Shown: piece by piece, positions 20,630 to 31,368 of the stretch
How the letters are laid out: every line of letters begins with the position of its first letter
Position numbering within the stretch: position 1 is the stretch's first letter
Origin: Drechmeria coniospora
Lineage: Eukaryota; Ascomycota; Sordariomycetes; Hypocreales; Ophiocordycipitaceae
Reading direction: 5' to 3'
Assembly (NCBI RefSeq): GCF_001625195.1
Contig: NC_054389.1
Location: 620,001-684,000, forward strand
DNA length: 64,000 bases
Position numbers and translations under genes: made by a program
The notes under the pieces: model-generated
Seen by the model: the letters and a program-made list of their open reading frames with translations, nothing else
Database searches by the model: none
What the model was told of the DNA's origin: nothing

Positions 20630-21345
20630 GATGGCACTGTACGGAGGTGTAGTTGCACCTACTAGATGTACAGAGGTGTACCTGCACCTCCTAAATGTAC
20701 AGAGGTGTACCTGCACCTCCTAGATGTACAGAGGTGTACCTGCACCTCCTAGATGTGCAGAGGTGTACCTGCACCTACTGTACACTATAATTACGGTGTA
20801 CTTGCGCCTACAACTACTACCTAGGTAGATGTACGGAGGCGTATTACTTGCACCTACAACTAGATGTACAGAGGTGTATCTGCACCTACCTAGTACTGTA
20901 CAGCTATATGTACGGAGGTGTACTTGCGCCTATAACTACTACCTAGTAGGTACTACCTAGTAGATGTACGGAGGTGTAATACTTGCACCTACAACTAGAT
21001 GTACAGAGGTGTACCTGCACCTACTAGATGTACAGAGGTGTAGTTGCACCTGCTAGATGTACAGAGGTGTACCTGCACCTATTAGATGTGCAGAGGTGTA
21101 CCTGCACCTACCTATGTAGTTACTGTACAGCTATATGTGTACGGAGGTGTAATTACTTGCACATTCAACTATGTACAGAGGTGTACCTGCACCTACATAC
21201 ACCTATAATTACAGAGGTGTACGGAGTACTTGCGCCTACAACTACTAGGTAGATGTACGGAGGTGTACTTGCGCCTATAACTACTAGGTACTAGGTAGAT
21301 GTACGGAGGTGTAATACTTGCACCTACAACTAGATGCGCAGAGTA
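20630..21345. repeat. 29-bp minisatellite (AGATGTACAGAGGTGTACCTGCACCTCCT type)
   Basis: About 20 variable copies. The central copies are exactly 29 bp apart (20701-20790); flanking ones are interrupted by TACCTAGTAGG-type inserts. The unit is itself nearly palindromic (AGGTGTACCTGCACCT), so it can form hairpins. No gene crosses it. Confidence 0.9.
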
Positions 21346-21349
21346 AATC

Positions 21350-22430
21350 ACTTGTATTACCGACTTGGTGTAATTACACGTAAAAGTACGCCGCACTCCG
21401 CAGTTGCAGCTCCAGTTGATGGTGGCGCATGGACGCCGTGGCATAGCGTCGTATGTTCGATGGGACGGCCGACGACGTCGGCCAGAAGCAGCCAAAGCAC
21501 ATGCATTGATGGCTGCCGAAAGATGGAACCAAGGATGGCAGCTAAAAATACTCGATGGAACGTTGAGTGCCAGAGAGCTCCATGACGGTTCTCGCGCAAT
21601 GCGCACTGCTCGCATGGCTGGGCAGCAAGATGATGCTCCGCTGCCTTGTCCATCGTCTCCAACGCAACATTATGCTCCTGCGCGCACCTCCATGCACCTG
21701 CCCCGAGGCTGCCGGCTTCTCGCCCCCCCCTGGCGCACATCAAAGTGCAGGGGATCATGCACAAGTGCGTGCTCCGGAAGGACTCGACGGAACGACCTGG
21801 AGTGTTGCACGGTGGATGATGCGGTGAACCTCGTCTCGTCGCAGGGGATGAGCAGACGCTCCGCCTCGTGCGACGTCATAGGGGTTCGCTGCGGGGGATG
21901 CGCTGTCATGGCGTTGTTGTCAGGGCGTGTCTGCGCTGCAACTACAGGTAGGGTTGTGCCGCACACTGGCTGGCCGGCGTGGATTGCACCGCGTGTGACA
22001 TGCATGGTACGACACTGCACCTACAGTGCGTACGGAGCACCGTACTCGTCGCCGGGTCCCTGCTTACAGGTAATACCCAGGTACCTAGTACCTAGTATTT
22101 GGTAGTTGGTACTGCAGTAGGTGCCGTGCTTGGGTAGGTGCCTAGTAGTTGGGCCCCCCTCGCTGTCGTGCGAGCCGCAGCGTCATCGTGTCATCCACGG
22201 CGACGCGCAGCCACAGCAGTGGCGTGGCAGGAATTCGAGCACTGGGTACCTAATTAGTAGGTGCACATGCGGAGTGCAAGCTAGGTACCTAGTAATTAGT
22301 GTACAGTGCTAGACAAGTACTGTACAAAGGTGCCTCCTAGTTCTCCGTACTTACGAATGATCTGCAATATTACCGCCGAAACCCAGTACCTGGTAATAAC
22401 CCCGTCTGCGCCGCAGCGAAAAGTCACCTT
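21350..22430. other. Spacer without recognisable gene
   Basis: Frames on both strands (for example 21404-22105 plus, 21357-21764 minus) overlap each other and resemble nothing I know. GGTACCTAG-type words recur at 22070-22300. Confidence 0.5.
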
Positions 22431-22431
22431 T

Positions 22432-22572
22432 CTCAGTATTAGCTCCTCAGTATTTGCTCCTCAGTATTTGCTCCTCAGTATTAGCTCCTCAGTATTTGCT
22501 CCTCAGTATTAGCTCCTCAGTATTTGCTCCTCAGTATTTGCTCCTCAGTATTAGCTCCTCAGTATTAGCTGC
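22432..22572. repeat. 14-bp tandem repeat (CTCAGTATTWGCTC)n
   Basis: About ten head-to-tail copies of CTCAGTATTAGCTC or CTCAGTATTTGCTC, with a strict 14-bp period in the readable part. The A/T variant alternates irregularly. Confidence 0.95.
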
Positions 22573-23968
22573 TGCTCCCTACTAGGTCCAGCACCTACGA
22601 AGCAGCGAAGAAATGCGCCTTTGCATGCGCAGCACAAGTACGGTACTTGCTCTCCGCAAAGTACTGGCACAGCTGAAAGTTCCCAGCGCCCACTGCCCAA
22701 TGGCTCGGCGTCGCAGAGCGCACCACCTGGCGCTGCACTGCCTTGCTCATGGCGGGCCTCCGTGACTGCTTGCAGAACGTCGCCATTCCGTTCGTCGACG
22801 CCGTCCGTCCCTGGCACCACCAGACAAGCATGCTGTGCACGACGCAGTTGCATGCCGCGCATCGCACGCACGCAGGTGCCATGTGCGGTGGATGCCGTGG
22901 CATTTATTTCATCGCCGCTTGCCGGTGGCGAAGGCGCCGAGAGGCCATGCTCCCACGTTCCATGGCCCCGCCTACCAGTGACGACGAGCGTCGAGAGGTA
23001 CGTTTTCGTCGTCCGTCACTCGTCATTTGTCTCACCACCACGCTCACCACCTCCTCCTGCTCCGGCGAGACCATGCCGTCCGCTCCTTTGTCGGCTGTGC
23101 TTCTTCGCCGTGCTCCTCTCGCCCGCCTCGCCTGCATTCCTGCCGCGATTCCTGCCCGCATCCCCCTCGTCTCGTCGACGGCGTCGGGTCGCAGCCACAG
23201 CCATCCGCAGCGCCGCTCTCCTCTCGTCGGCCGGTCCGTCGTCAACCACGTATTCGAACGATGGGCTGTACTCGTGCTCGCTGTGCCTCGTGCATTCGTC
23301 GCATCCGCAACGCAACCAACCAACCGTGAGGTGCGGGCGAGTGCTCTCCCCGAGGCGTGCGAGCACCACCAACTTGCGGTGCTTGTCCTCGCACACCTGC
23401 TGGCCGCTGCGTCGGCGGCACAACGTACAGTACCGGTTACCTTAGCACTGCACTGGTATTGATTACTTACTGCCTAGCGACGCACCGGTAGGGGTGCTTC
23501 TAGTGCTCGCTAGCACTGCCGGGTGCACGCTTCGCAGGCCACCATCCCCCCCAAGCGGCCCCCTTCCCCCCCCCCCCGCCTGATACGGCTGCCGACAAGG
23601 CGACCGATGATTTGACTTTTTTGCGCCCATTCATTCGTCCATCCTTCCTCGACCTGCACCCGCTCGAATCCCCTCGCACCGGTTTTTTTTTCCTGCCCAT
23701 CTCGGCCGCCGGCGACAACTGCACCACCGCAGCTGCCGGACATCAGGACCATCCATCCGTTTCGACCGCCGACTTTGCACCTTTGAGCGAGTCTCCAACT
23801 TGCCGACGCCGGCTTCGCACCGTCACCCACGGCCTCGACCCCGCCGTTGCTGCACACCACGGCGCGGCCGACGGACCGCCCGTCTCACCAAGGCCAAGGG
23901 CCCCGCGTGAATTGCAAGACGGCCAAGACAACGTCAGACCGGCTGCCGCACCCGACACGACGGACAAG
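22573..23968. other. GC-rich spacer upstream of the NEDD8 protease gene
   Basis: Long frames on both strands are Pro/Arg/Ser-rich shadows of GC-rich DNA. Pyrimidine-rich stretches and a C9 tract (about 23569) lie in the probable promoter of the gene starting at 23969. Confidence 0.45.
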
Positions 23969-24959
23969 ATGCCGTTCCGACAACGCATGGCCCGTCACTT
24001 TGGCGACTCGGTAGGTTTCCTTTACTGCCGTTTCCTTTGCCGCCGTTTCCTATGCTGCCGTTTCCTCTGCTGCCGTTTCCCTGGCCCTCCCTCTGCTGCC
24101 GTTTCCTTTGCTGCCGTTTCCTTTGCTCCCGTTTCCCTGGCCCTCCCTCTCGCTCGTCAACCCCTCGCACCCCGGACGACGGACCTGCTGCCTCGTGCCG
24201 TTTCTTTGTCGTCGTCGCCGCGGCCGCTGACGTGCGTTCCGTGCCTAGCTCTCGCCCGAAAAGGCCTACCTCAGCTACTACGACGTCTGCCTCACCGTCG
24301 AGGACGTCAAGATGCTCAAGAACGATTGGCTCACCGACAACAACATCGCCTTCTGGGAGGAGTACCTCGAGCGGGAGACGCTCTCTCGCTACCCGCAGGC
24401 CCACATCGTCCTCCTCCGTCCGAGCATGACCTTTCTCCTCATGAAGGAGCCCGACGCCCGTCTCGTCCGGTCGGCCCTCCCCAACTTCGCCAAGGTCACC
24501 CACATCTTCCTGCCCATCAACGACAACCCGAGCGTGTCGACGGCCGAGGGCGGCAGCCACTGGTCCCTCCTCCTCGTCTCCGTCCTCGACGGGCTCGCCT
24601 TCCACTACGACTCCATGGGCAGCGGCAACGTGGCCGAGGCGAGCGTCGCCGCCCGCAAGCTCGCCGGCATCCTCGCCCGTCCCCTCCGCTTCATCAACCT
24701 CGCCGACACGCCCCAGCAGGAGAACGGGAGCGACTGCGGCGTCTACGTCTGCCTCCTCATGCGCCACCTGCTCGTCAAGCGCCTCCTCTGCGCCAACGCC
24801 CGCGAGAAGGTCTCCATGAGCATGGCCGGCAAGATGGTCGACAGCTACGGCGGGCGCAAGGAGATGCTCCGCATCATCGAGAACCTCCGCAAGGAGGGCG
24901 AGCGCCGACGCAGTGCGAGCCCCTTCACGAGCAACAAGACGCCGCCGCGAATTGAATAG
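23969..24959 (+). CDS. NEDD8-specific Ulp1-type cysteine protease (250 aa, one intron)
   Basis: The model joins 23969-24010 (MPFRQRMARHFGDS) to 24249-24959. The 238-nt intron starts GTAGGT, has CTGAC 24 nt before its CTAG acceptor, and keeps the frame. The product is a C48-family peptidase of the DEN1/SENP8/NEP type, which removes or processes the ubiquitin-like protein NEDD8/Rub1. Its N-terminal region has LSYYDVCLTVEDVKMLK and WLTDNNIAFWEEYLE, as in that subfamily. The catalytic set is complete: H118 (GGSHWSL), D135 (FHYDSMG), oxyanion Q171 and nucleophile C177 (QENGSDCGVYVC). A short basic C-tail follows. An in-frame N-terminal extension back to about 23612 is possible but unlike the family. 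Confidence 0.92.
24016..24155. repeat. 15-bp repeat inside the NEDD8 protease intron
   Basis: TTTCCTTTGCTGCCG recurs about six times with small changes and is interrupted twice by TTTCCCTGGCCCTCCCTCT. The repeat lies wholly within the single intron and has probably expanded it; most introns in this window are under 120 nt. Confidence 0.9.
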
Positions 24960-26094
24960 GGGCCCATTCGCGGTCGCTTGGCCGCGCACGGTGATACGTC
25001 GGTGACCAAGAGTCGCCTGGCCCGCGAGAAGCTCCGGTGGCGCCAGGCCAGGTCCGGTCGGAGGCAGCCTGCTTCCGTCTCGAAGCGGCGCCCTTTCCAT
25101 TTCCTTTGCGTCCAGCACAAGGTTGACGAGGAGTGCCCGACTCTGAGCGCATGGAACCGACTCTGCCGCATCTGCCGCCGCTGTCGCAGGCACCGGCACC
25201 GGTGCTGACGATGCCATGGCCGCACGCCCCCGCCCGTCGGTCGCACGAATCGGACGAAGCTCGATGCCTCGAGATTCCGTCGCCTCGTGCGGTGCTGGAC
25301 CATGCACGCCGTCGTCGCTCGTCCACTCCTCCCAGCGTCGACCGGATCCAGAATGGACCGGTGCCATCTCCACGCCCCCGGCAATGACGCACCGGTTGGC
25401 AGCCCGCCCTCCAAAGGCGGAGCCCGCAACGGTCTCGATTGGCACCCATGCCGGTCCCCAGGGGCAATGGCTCTCCCCAACCCTCGGAGAGGATGCTTTC
25501 CAACGTCATGATCGAGCACCGCCGGCATCATGTACCGCCTTAACCGCCTTGACTTGGCATCCTAACGTTCGGCAATGTACGGCCCACGTCGGTAGGGGTC
25601 CTGATATGGCGCAAGCTCCAAGCAGAGCTCCAAGCAGCTGGGGAGCGATGCAACCATCCCTGCCATGGCTTGCGGTGGACATGCGTCGCTTGCCCACGGA
25701 TGAAGACGACGGTGACTGTGGAGGACCGATGCCGGCAAGAAACATTTTACAAACTCTTTGGTCGACATATAGTGCTACAAGCGAGGAGCATCAGCGCACG
25801 TCGGATGAGCGAGGTGAGAGCCCGGCTGGCTAGGGTACCCTAGCATGAAGCATGGCCATGACGACCGAGCCCTTTTCTTTGTTTTTATTTATTTTTTGTC
25901 GGAAGCAGCACTGGCATCCATAATTATGTACATGAACAGGTAGCGTTGCTGCCAATAATCTTATGAGCCGAAAGGCATTTTTGATACCAACGCCATGCGC
26001 CAATCGCCCTGCAGTCGTTCCGTTTGACATTGGCAAATGAATCCCACCATTTCCCCGTCGCAGTGTTGCCTCGAGACAAACGCGCGATGCGCAA
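24960..26094. other. Intergenic region between NEDD8 protease and SLX9
   Basis: The genes point toward each other, so this holds both 3' ends. Frames here are Arg/Pro-rich shadows. I see no gene. Confidence 0.5.
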
Positions 26095-26751
26095 CTACCT
26101 GTTCGCAAACGCAGGGTTCTGCTCCATGGTGGAGGATATGTAGCCTCGAAGCGCAGCCCACCGGTTGGCCGTGCTGGTCGTCTGCGCAGCCGGAGGAGCC
26201 TCTTGCGCCGCAGCCTCGTCCTCCCCGAAGTCCTCCATCGAGCACTCCTCCGTCTTTGTCCTGGGCGGGGACGTCGAAGCCTGCGACAGCTTGGCCATGC
26301 TGGCGCCGAATCTGTACATCTCACCGCGGACGATGCGCTCCTTGCGCTTCAGCGCGCCCTTGGTCGTCTTCATGCTGCGGTGCCTGATGCGACCGGCCTC
26401 CGGTTCCGCATCCCCAGCCGTGCCCTTCCGCGCAGCCTCGGCTTCGAGATCCGGCAGGGCCCCGGCGAGGGCGTCGAGGTTGCTCCACTGCGAAGGCTTT
26501 GCGCTGCGCCGGCGGGTGACCCGATTCTTGGAAGAGGAGGCCGTCGCCGCGGCCGAGATGCGCGACCGAAAGGCCGATTGGCGGATGAGCCGCTTGTCGC
26601 GCTTGTTCTCGAGGAAAGAATCGGTGACGGCGGCGTCGGGGCGGAAGATTTTGGCTGGAAGCAGAGGATGGATGGTGCCGGCGATGCGCGCATGACGAAG
26701 GCTGCGTGCCGAGGGCCCCGACGGCCGGCTCTCTGGTTTCCGGGGTGCCAT
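26095..26751 (-). CDS. SLX9: Ribosome biogenesis protein SLX9 (218 aa)
   Basis: SLX9 is a nucleolar factor in 40S pre-ribosome assembly and export. This 218-residue intronless frame is basic at the N-terminus (MAPRKPESRPSG). It carries the conserved block TKGALKRKERIVRGEMYRFG followed by ASMAKLSQ, and ends in the family-typical RWAALRGYISSTMEQNPAF. A further basic segment, SSKNRVTRRRSAKPSQW, is typical of a nucleolar protein. The start at 26749-26751 is the first ATG and matches the usual MAP(K/R) beginning. It is divergent to UBA4, whose ATG is 317 bp away, so they may share a promoter. Confidence 0.88.
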   Translation of the reverse strand: MAPRKPESRPSGPSARSLRHARIAGTIHPLLPAKIFRPDAAVTDSFLENKRDKRLIRQSAFRSRISAAATASSSKNRVTRRRSAKPSQWSNLDALAGALPDLEAEAARKGTAGDAEPEAGRIRHRSMKTTKGALKRKERIVRGEMYRFGASMAKLSQASTSPPRTKTEECSMEDFGEDEAAAQEAPPAAQTTSTANRWAALRGYISSTMEQNPAFANR

Positions 26752-27068
26752 TTACTCTGTCAATATTCTGCCGGCCACCGTTGATGCGCAAGGATGGTGA
26801 CTTTCTCTCGGTGCGTGTTGTGGCAAAAGGGCAAGTGGTTGGAAGTTGGAGGTGATGGTTGGAGGTGAACTTTTTCGGTGAGCGACCTCACCGAGCTGTG
26901 GGGCAGCCAACTCCCACCCACCAGCACCATGTTCTCGCCATTCACGCCTGCTTCCAGGCTAGGTGAGGAAGTTCCAAAGCACGAGCTGGCCGGTCCTGCT
27001 GATGAAGTTGTGCTGCAATTCAGACGACTTGACGAAGACTCTCCCGTTACATCACTCCTGATAAGGAA

Positions 27069-28585
27069 ATGGACAGGATCGATCGCCTCCGGGAGGAAAT
27101 CGCCAGGCGCGAGTCCGAGCTTGCAGACCTCAAGTCACAACTGGCCATCGCAGAGGCAGCGCGGACAACTCCTCTCGAGCCGAAAGATGACCCTTCTTGG
27201 CCCTGGCCGCTGAGGCATGACGAGTATCAACGGTACGGACGACAAATGGTCGTCCCCGGATTCGGCCTCCAAGGTATGGACACGTTCGCCCTGCAGACGC
27301 CTACCAGATGGGAGATGGGCCTGCGAGGGATCATCTCGAGTTGACGACGGACGGCAGCGCAACTCCGGCTCAAACGCAGCAGCGTCCTCATCGTCGGTGC
27401 CGGCGGGCTCGGCTGCCCTGCTGCGGCATACCTCGCCGGTGCCGGCATCGGCACGCTCGGTCTTGTCGACGCCGACGAGGTAGAGGCCTCGAACCTGCAC
27501 CGACAAATCGCCCACTCGACCGGCCGCGAGGGCATGAGCAAGGTCCTCAGCGCCGTGACCTACCTTCGAGAGTACGCCGGCTTCCACGTTCCCCGTCCGG
27601 CACCCGCCCCCCCTCTCACGCCGTTCGCAGCCTGAACCCTACCATTCGCTACAAAACCCACCAAGAGCATCTCACGCCCCGAAACGCCCAAGACATTGTC
27701 TCGCAGTACGACCTCGTCCTCGACTGCACCGACCATCCGACGTCGCGCTACCTCATCTCCGACATTTGCGTGCTGCTCTCCAAGCCTCTCGTCTCGGCGT
27801 CGGCCTTCCAGACATCGGGCCAGCTTGCCGTCTTGAACAACCCCCCCGGCAAGGGCGCCTGCTACCGGTGCCTGTTCCCGAAACCGCCGCCTCCCGAGAG
27901 TGTTGTGGGATGCGGCGAGGGTGGCATCGTAGGCCCCGTCGTAGGCGTCATGGGGGTGCTGCAAGCGTTGGAGGCCATCAAGCTCGTCGTTCATGGCCTG
28001 CTCGACAAGCCTGCCGGCGATGCCGAGAAGGTGGAGAGGCCGGAGCAGGGCCAGGGTCAGCAGAGGATGCTGATATTCAACGCCATGGGGGACGGGCCGT
28101 CCTTTCGCTCCGTCCGCTTAAAAGGCAGGAGAAGCGGCTGCCTGGCCTGCTCGGACGAGAGCGAGCTGACGTTGGATCGTCTCAGGACATCCATCGACTA
28201 CGTCCAGTTCTGCGGCGTCGCCCGGCCCGTGGACGTCCTCGAACCGCATGAACGCATCACGGCCAAGGAGTACGACAATGTTCGCTCCTCGGGAGTGCCG
28301 CACCTCCTCCTCGACGTGCGAGAAAGGGAGCACTTTAGCATAGGCAGCATGCCAGGCGCCATCAACGTGCCCATCAGTTGCTTCAACCGGCGAGAGGAGC
28401 TGCCCGAGGTGGCGGGCAAGGACGGGCCCATCTATGTCGTGTGCCGCCTGGGCAACGATTCGCAGCTGGCGGTGCGCAAGCTGAGAGAGCGGGGGTTCGA
28501 CGACGGCAACCGCTTCGTCGGAGACATCACCGGAGGTGTCAAGGCGTGGCGGGATACCGTCGACCCCAGGCTGCCATTCCTCTAA
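27069..28585 (+). CDS. UBA4: Adenylyltransferase/sulfurtransferase UBA4 (MOCS3) (457 aa, two introns)
   Basis: UBA4 adenylates and thiocarboxylates URM1 for tRNA 2-thiolation and protein urmylation; the MOCS3 type also activates MOCS2A for molybdopterin synthesis. Exons are 27069-27273, 27358-27571 and 27631-28585. Introns of 84 and 59 nt have GT..CAG ends and close the frame to 457 residues. A coiled N-terminus ([20 protein letters not shown]) precedes the MoeB/ThiF E1 domain with [37 protein letters not shown] and the zinc-binding pairs CYRC and CLAC. The C-terminal rhodanese domain has [14 protein letters not shown] and the active-site loop [10 protein letters not shown] (persulfide C411). 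It is convergent with PAM17, stops about 200 bp apart. Confidence 0.95.
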
Positions 28586-28786
28586 CACGTACGCACCTGC
28601 GGACGGGCAAGGCATCATGCACAAGCATGACGCGAAGGCATCATGGGCGTGGCGGAAACCGCAAGATGAACAAAACAGGAGAGTGGTCGTTGTGCATGGG
28701 TCTGCGATCCTATGTACTGCAACGAGAGAGAAAAGGGCTCGTCTGTCGCCCGAATAACTTTTTTCCACCGCCCTCCCCTCACCCGA

Positions 28787-29611
28787 CTAGACGAAATTTG
28801 CCGTCTTCTTCTTGTTGAAAGCCCGCTGATCCTTGAGCCACCGCCGGTACCCGGACACGCTCTGAATCTTTTCGCCGTAAAAGTCGGGCACTGCCAAGGG
28901 TTAGCATGCACGGCGGCGCGCGGCTTGCGACGACGCACCTGGGTTGCCGGCGCTCGAGTTGGTCGGGTCGACCCTGTGCTTCTTGACGCGGGCAAAGAAC
29001 TCGCTCTCCTTGGCCATCATCTGCGACTTGAGCCGGCGGTTCATGATGTAAAAGACCTGGTTCCCGATGCTGGGACCGACGAGCCAGCCCATGCCGGCGC
29101 AGGCAAAGGTGATGAGGCCGAGGGTGACGAAGGGGTCGAGGGGGATCTGCATGACGACGGGCTCGGCGACGCCTGTCGACAGGGCGAGGGCACCGGCGGC
29201 GCCGCCGAACAAGCCCGTCGTGACGGAGAAGACGAGCTGGATTCGGCGACGGCGCAGGCGCAGCTTGAAGAAGGAGTTCCAGTCGAGCTTCGCCGGGGAT
29301 GGGGAGGAGGAGGAGGGCGAAGAGGAGGCGGAGGCGGCGGCGGCGGCGACGGGAGAATGTGCCGTTTGCGAGGCGGCCGTCGCACTGGAGAAGCAGCGAG
29401 AGGCATGGCCGATGCCAGCCACAGCGCGAGGGGGCTCGACGGCGGCGATGCTGTGATTTGATCGGAAAAGAGCCTGCCGGGGAGCCCGGGCGAGATGGCA
29501 GGCGGATCGGGTCGTCGTCGACAGGGCCTGCATGGGTTTTGGACAGCACCGGACGATGCCCTGGGCGGATGAGTGCCAGCGGACGGCCAGCGTCTTGAGA
29601 GATGCAGCCAT
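28787..29611 (-). CDS. PAM17: Mitochondrial import motor subunit PAM17 (258 aa, one intron)
   Basis: PAM17 is an inner-membrane part of the presequence translocase-associated motor, helping PAM18/PAM16 associate with TIM23. Exons are 28939-29611 and 28787-28890; the 48-nt intron (GTGCGT..GGCAG) closes the frame to 258 residues. An Arg/Ser-rich presequence (MAASLKTLAVRWHSSAQG) fits mitochondrial targeting. The conserved core follows: LDWNSFFKLRLRRRR, two membrane segments (QLVFSVTTGLFGGAAGALAL; FVTLGLITFACAGMGWLVGP), then FYIMNRR, ESEFFARVKKHRVDPTNSS and, across the splice, PDFYGEKIQSVSGYRRWLKD and QRAFNKKK. The frame is open upstream to 29989, but the presequence supports the ATG at 29611. 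Confidence 0.95.
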
Positions 29612-30850
29612 GACTGCGGTGAAGCTACCTGAACGCGCAGGGAGCAGGGCTCTGCTGGACGTTGCTTGATTGAGCCTTGCCGCACGTTGGATTCGTGTCG
29701 GCCGGCGATGACAAAGGTTGATTGACTCACGCGTGCAAGGCGAGGCGAGGCGACGGTGACGGTGACGGTGGTGAGATGCGGATGTGAGGGTGCAAAGGCG
29801 AAGTTGACGAGCTCCCATGTCCCTCAAAAAGCTGGCGCCTGAGGTATGGACGGGCAGGTGGGCGGAGGTGTCAGGCACAAATAACCCGGCGCTTTTACTG
29901 GTTGGAATCAGCCTGCTAGCACGGGGTACAAGAGCTTGCACCATAGGCTGCAGCGCGACCAAGTACCGTCCGTACCTGAGTGCTTGCAAGTAAAGTATTA
30001 ATTGACAGGTGCAACACCCCGTACAAGTAAGTACTCCGTGCTAGGCAGACTGTACTCCGCACATGTCCTGTACAGGAAGTACTCCGTAAATTGACATGGC
30101 CACAAGTACTCTCCGTACTCCGTACTTACTCTGTACTTACTCTGTACTTACTTGGTACTTACATGGACATGAGCCACAAGTACGTACTGTACTTATGTAC
30201 ATGCACATGAACCACTGGTACTTACATGTACAACTGCGTACAGTACTTGCTCGTACTTGACCTGGTCTGCCGCACTGTCCCTAGTAGCAGAATTAGTAAT
30301 AATAGTGCATGTAAATAAGTAAGTACAAGCACTATACCGAGTGCTTAAGTACAGTATATGTATACTTGAGTATACAGCCAGTACGGAGTAGTTTATTGTG
30401 CGAGTGAGTACTCCGTACAATTGCCAACTAATCCATTACTTCGAGCCTATTTCGGGATTCTGGCGAGAACGTTGACTGTGACGTCGACACCGACTGGACC
30501 TCTGGAGCAGAATGGCTGTGATTTTCAGTTACCAGACGTACTTGTACATGCAAGTACCGATCCAGTGTATCCTTCATGTATTACTCCGTGTTATATGCGC
30601 CCTAGTCGAATCTTGAATGCCCTCTTCTTGTGGCCTGTTTCATGGTCGACGAAAAGAGGATACGCTTTGCATCCAAAGCGTAGATATTGGTCTAGCGAGG
30701 TCGTAGATCGAGGGGGGTGATCTGCTATTGATCCTACGCGGCCGTACTATTGTAAATGGCGATGGAACCAGCGGTCGAGATATTCTCTTTGTGCCTGCCA
30801 CTAATTTCGCTGCCAAGGGAGGATATTATGTATCCGTACGAGAGTATAAA
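29612..30850. other. AT-rich spacer with many GTACTCCGTAC words
   Basis: Between PAM17 and the repeat copy at 30.85 kb I see no gene. From 29960 to 30420 almost every 20 bp contains GTACTTAC, ACTCCGTAC or CAAGTAC. A 9-bp stem hairpin (TACGCTTTG, loop CATC, CAAAGCGTA) lies at 30661-30682. Confidence 0.6.
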
Positions 30851-30853
30851 ATA
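30845..30853 (+). promoter_or_regulatory. TATA-box-like TATAAAATA before repeat R
   Basis: A clean TATAAAATA followed directly by a G-run and the conserved start of repeat R copy 1. Whether it drives transcription is unknown. Copies 2 and 3 lack it. Confidence 0.5.
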
Positions 30854-31080
30854 GGGGGGACCGCCCTGACTAGGGCTACAACGAATCGAGTATCGTGAGA
30901 TGGGTCAGAATCAATCTATTGGTGTTCTTCTTGATGCTGTTGCTGCCTACCACCAGGTGACCTCCATGCATGCTGAAGTAAAGTAAGCAAGTACAGTAAG
31001 TTAATATTACTTTGGCGTGAAAGTGGACATGATTACGTAACCAACTACCCGGACTTTAACGGCCCGTTTTGGCGCGACGA
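30851..31080 (+). repeat. Repeat R, copy 1
   Basis: Runs from GGGGACCGCCCTGACTAGGG through ACAACGAATC, GATGGGTCAGAATCAAT, TTCTTGATGCTGTTGCTGCC, TACCACCAGGTG, GGCGTGAAAGTGGACATG and CCAACTACCCGGACTTTAAC to GGCCCGTTTTGGCGCGACG. Copies 2 and 3 at 33.18 and 36.1 kb share these words in order. TATAAAATA at 30845-30853 sits just before it, so the repeat could be the transcribed part of an LTR or element promoter. An internal stretch (about 30968-31015) differs from the other copies. Confidence 0.85.
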
Positions 31081-31368
31081 GTAATGCTTACGAGCACCAA
31101 CTCTCAACCACTGCCAATCATCATTAGTCAGCAGCCTCCACCGCTTTGGCTGCCTTCCATTCCGTACACCTGTTTCCCACGCCGCAAAGGAAGCTGTTGG
31201 TAAATCAGCGTTTCATCCCACCCTTCGACAACCCCCAGCTTCAGCGCTCGAAAGACGTCATCGGATGTTGCTCTCATGTCGTGAGAAAAAAATCCGCAGG
31301 TACTGCCGAAGGTGGTGCTCGCCCAAACCAGGTACCGTCACGTCAACGCGGCACCGCGTTTTGACGTG

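Noticed and set aside
22621..23462. Two long plus-strand frames (274 and 239 residues)
   Set aside because: They overlap each other in different frames, are Ser/Arg/Pro-rich and resemble no family.
23934..25445. 503-residue minus-strand frame
   Set aside because: Antisense shadow of the NEDD8 protease gene; composition is Glu/Ala/Gly/Arg without domain.
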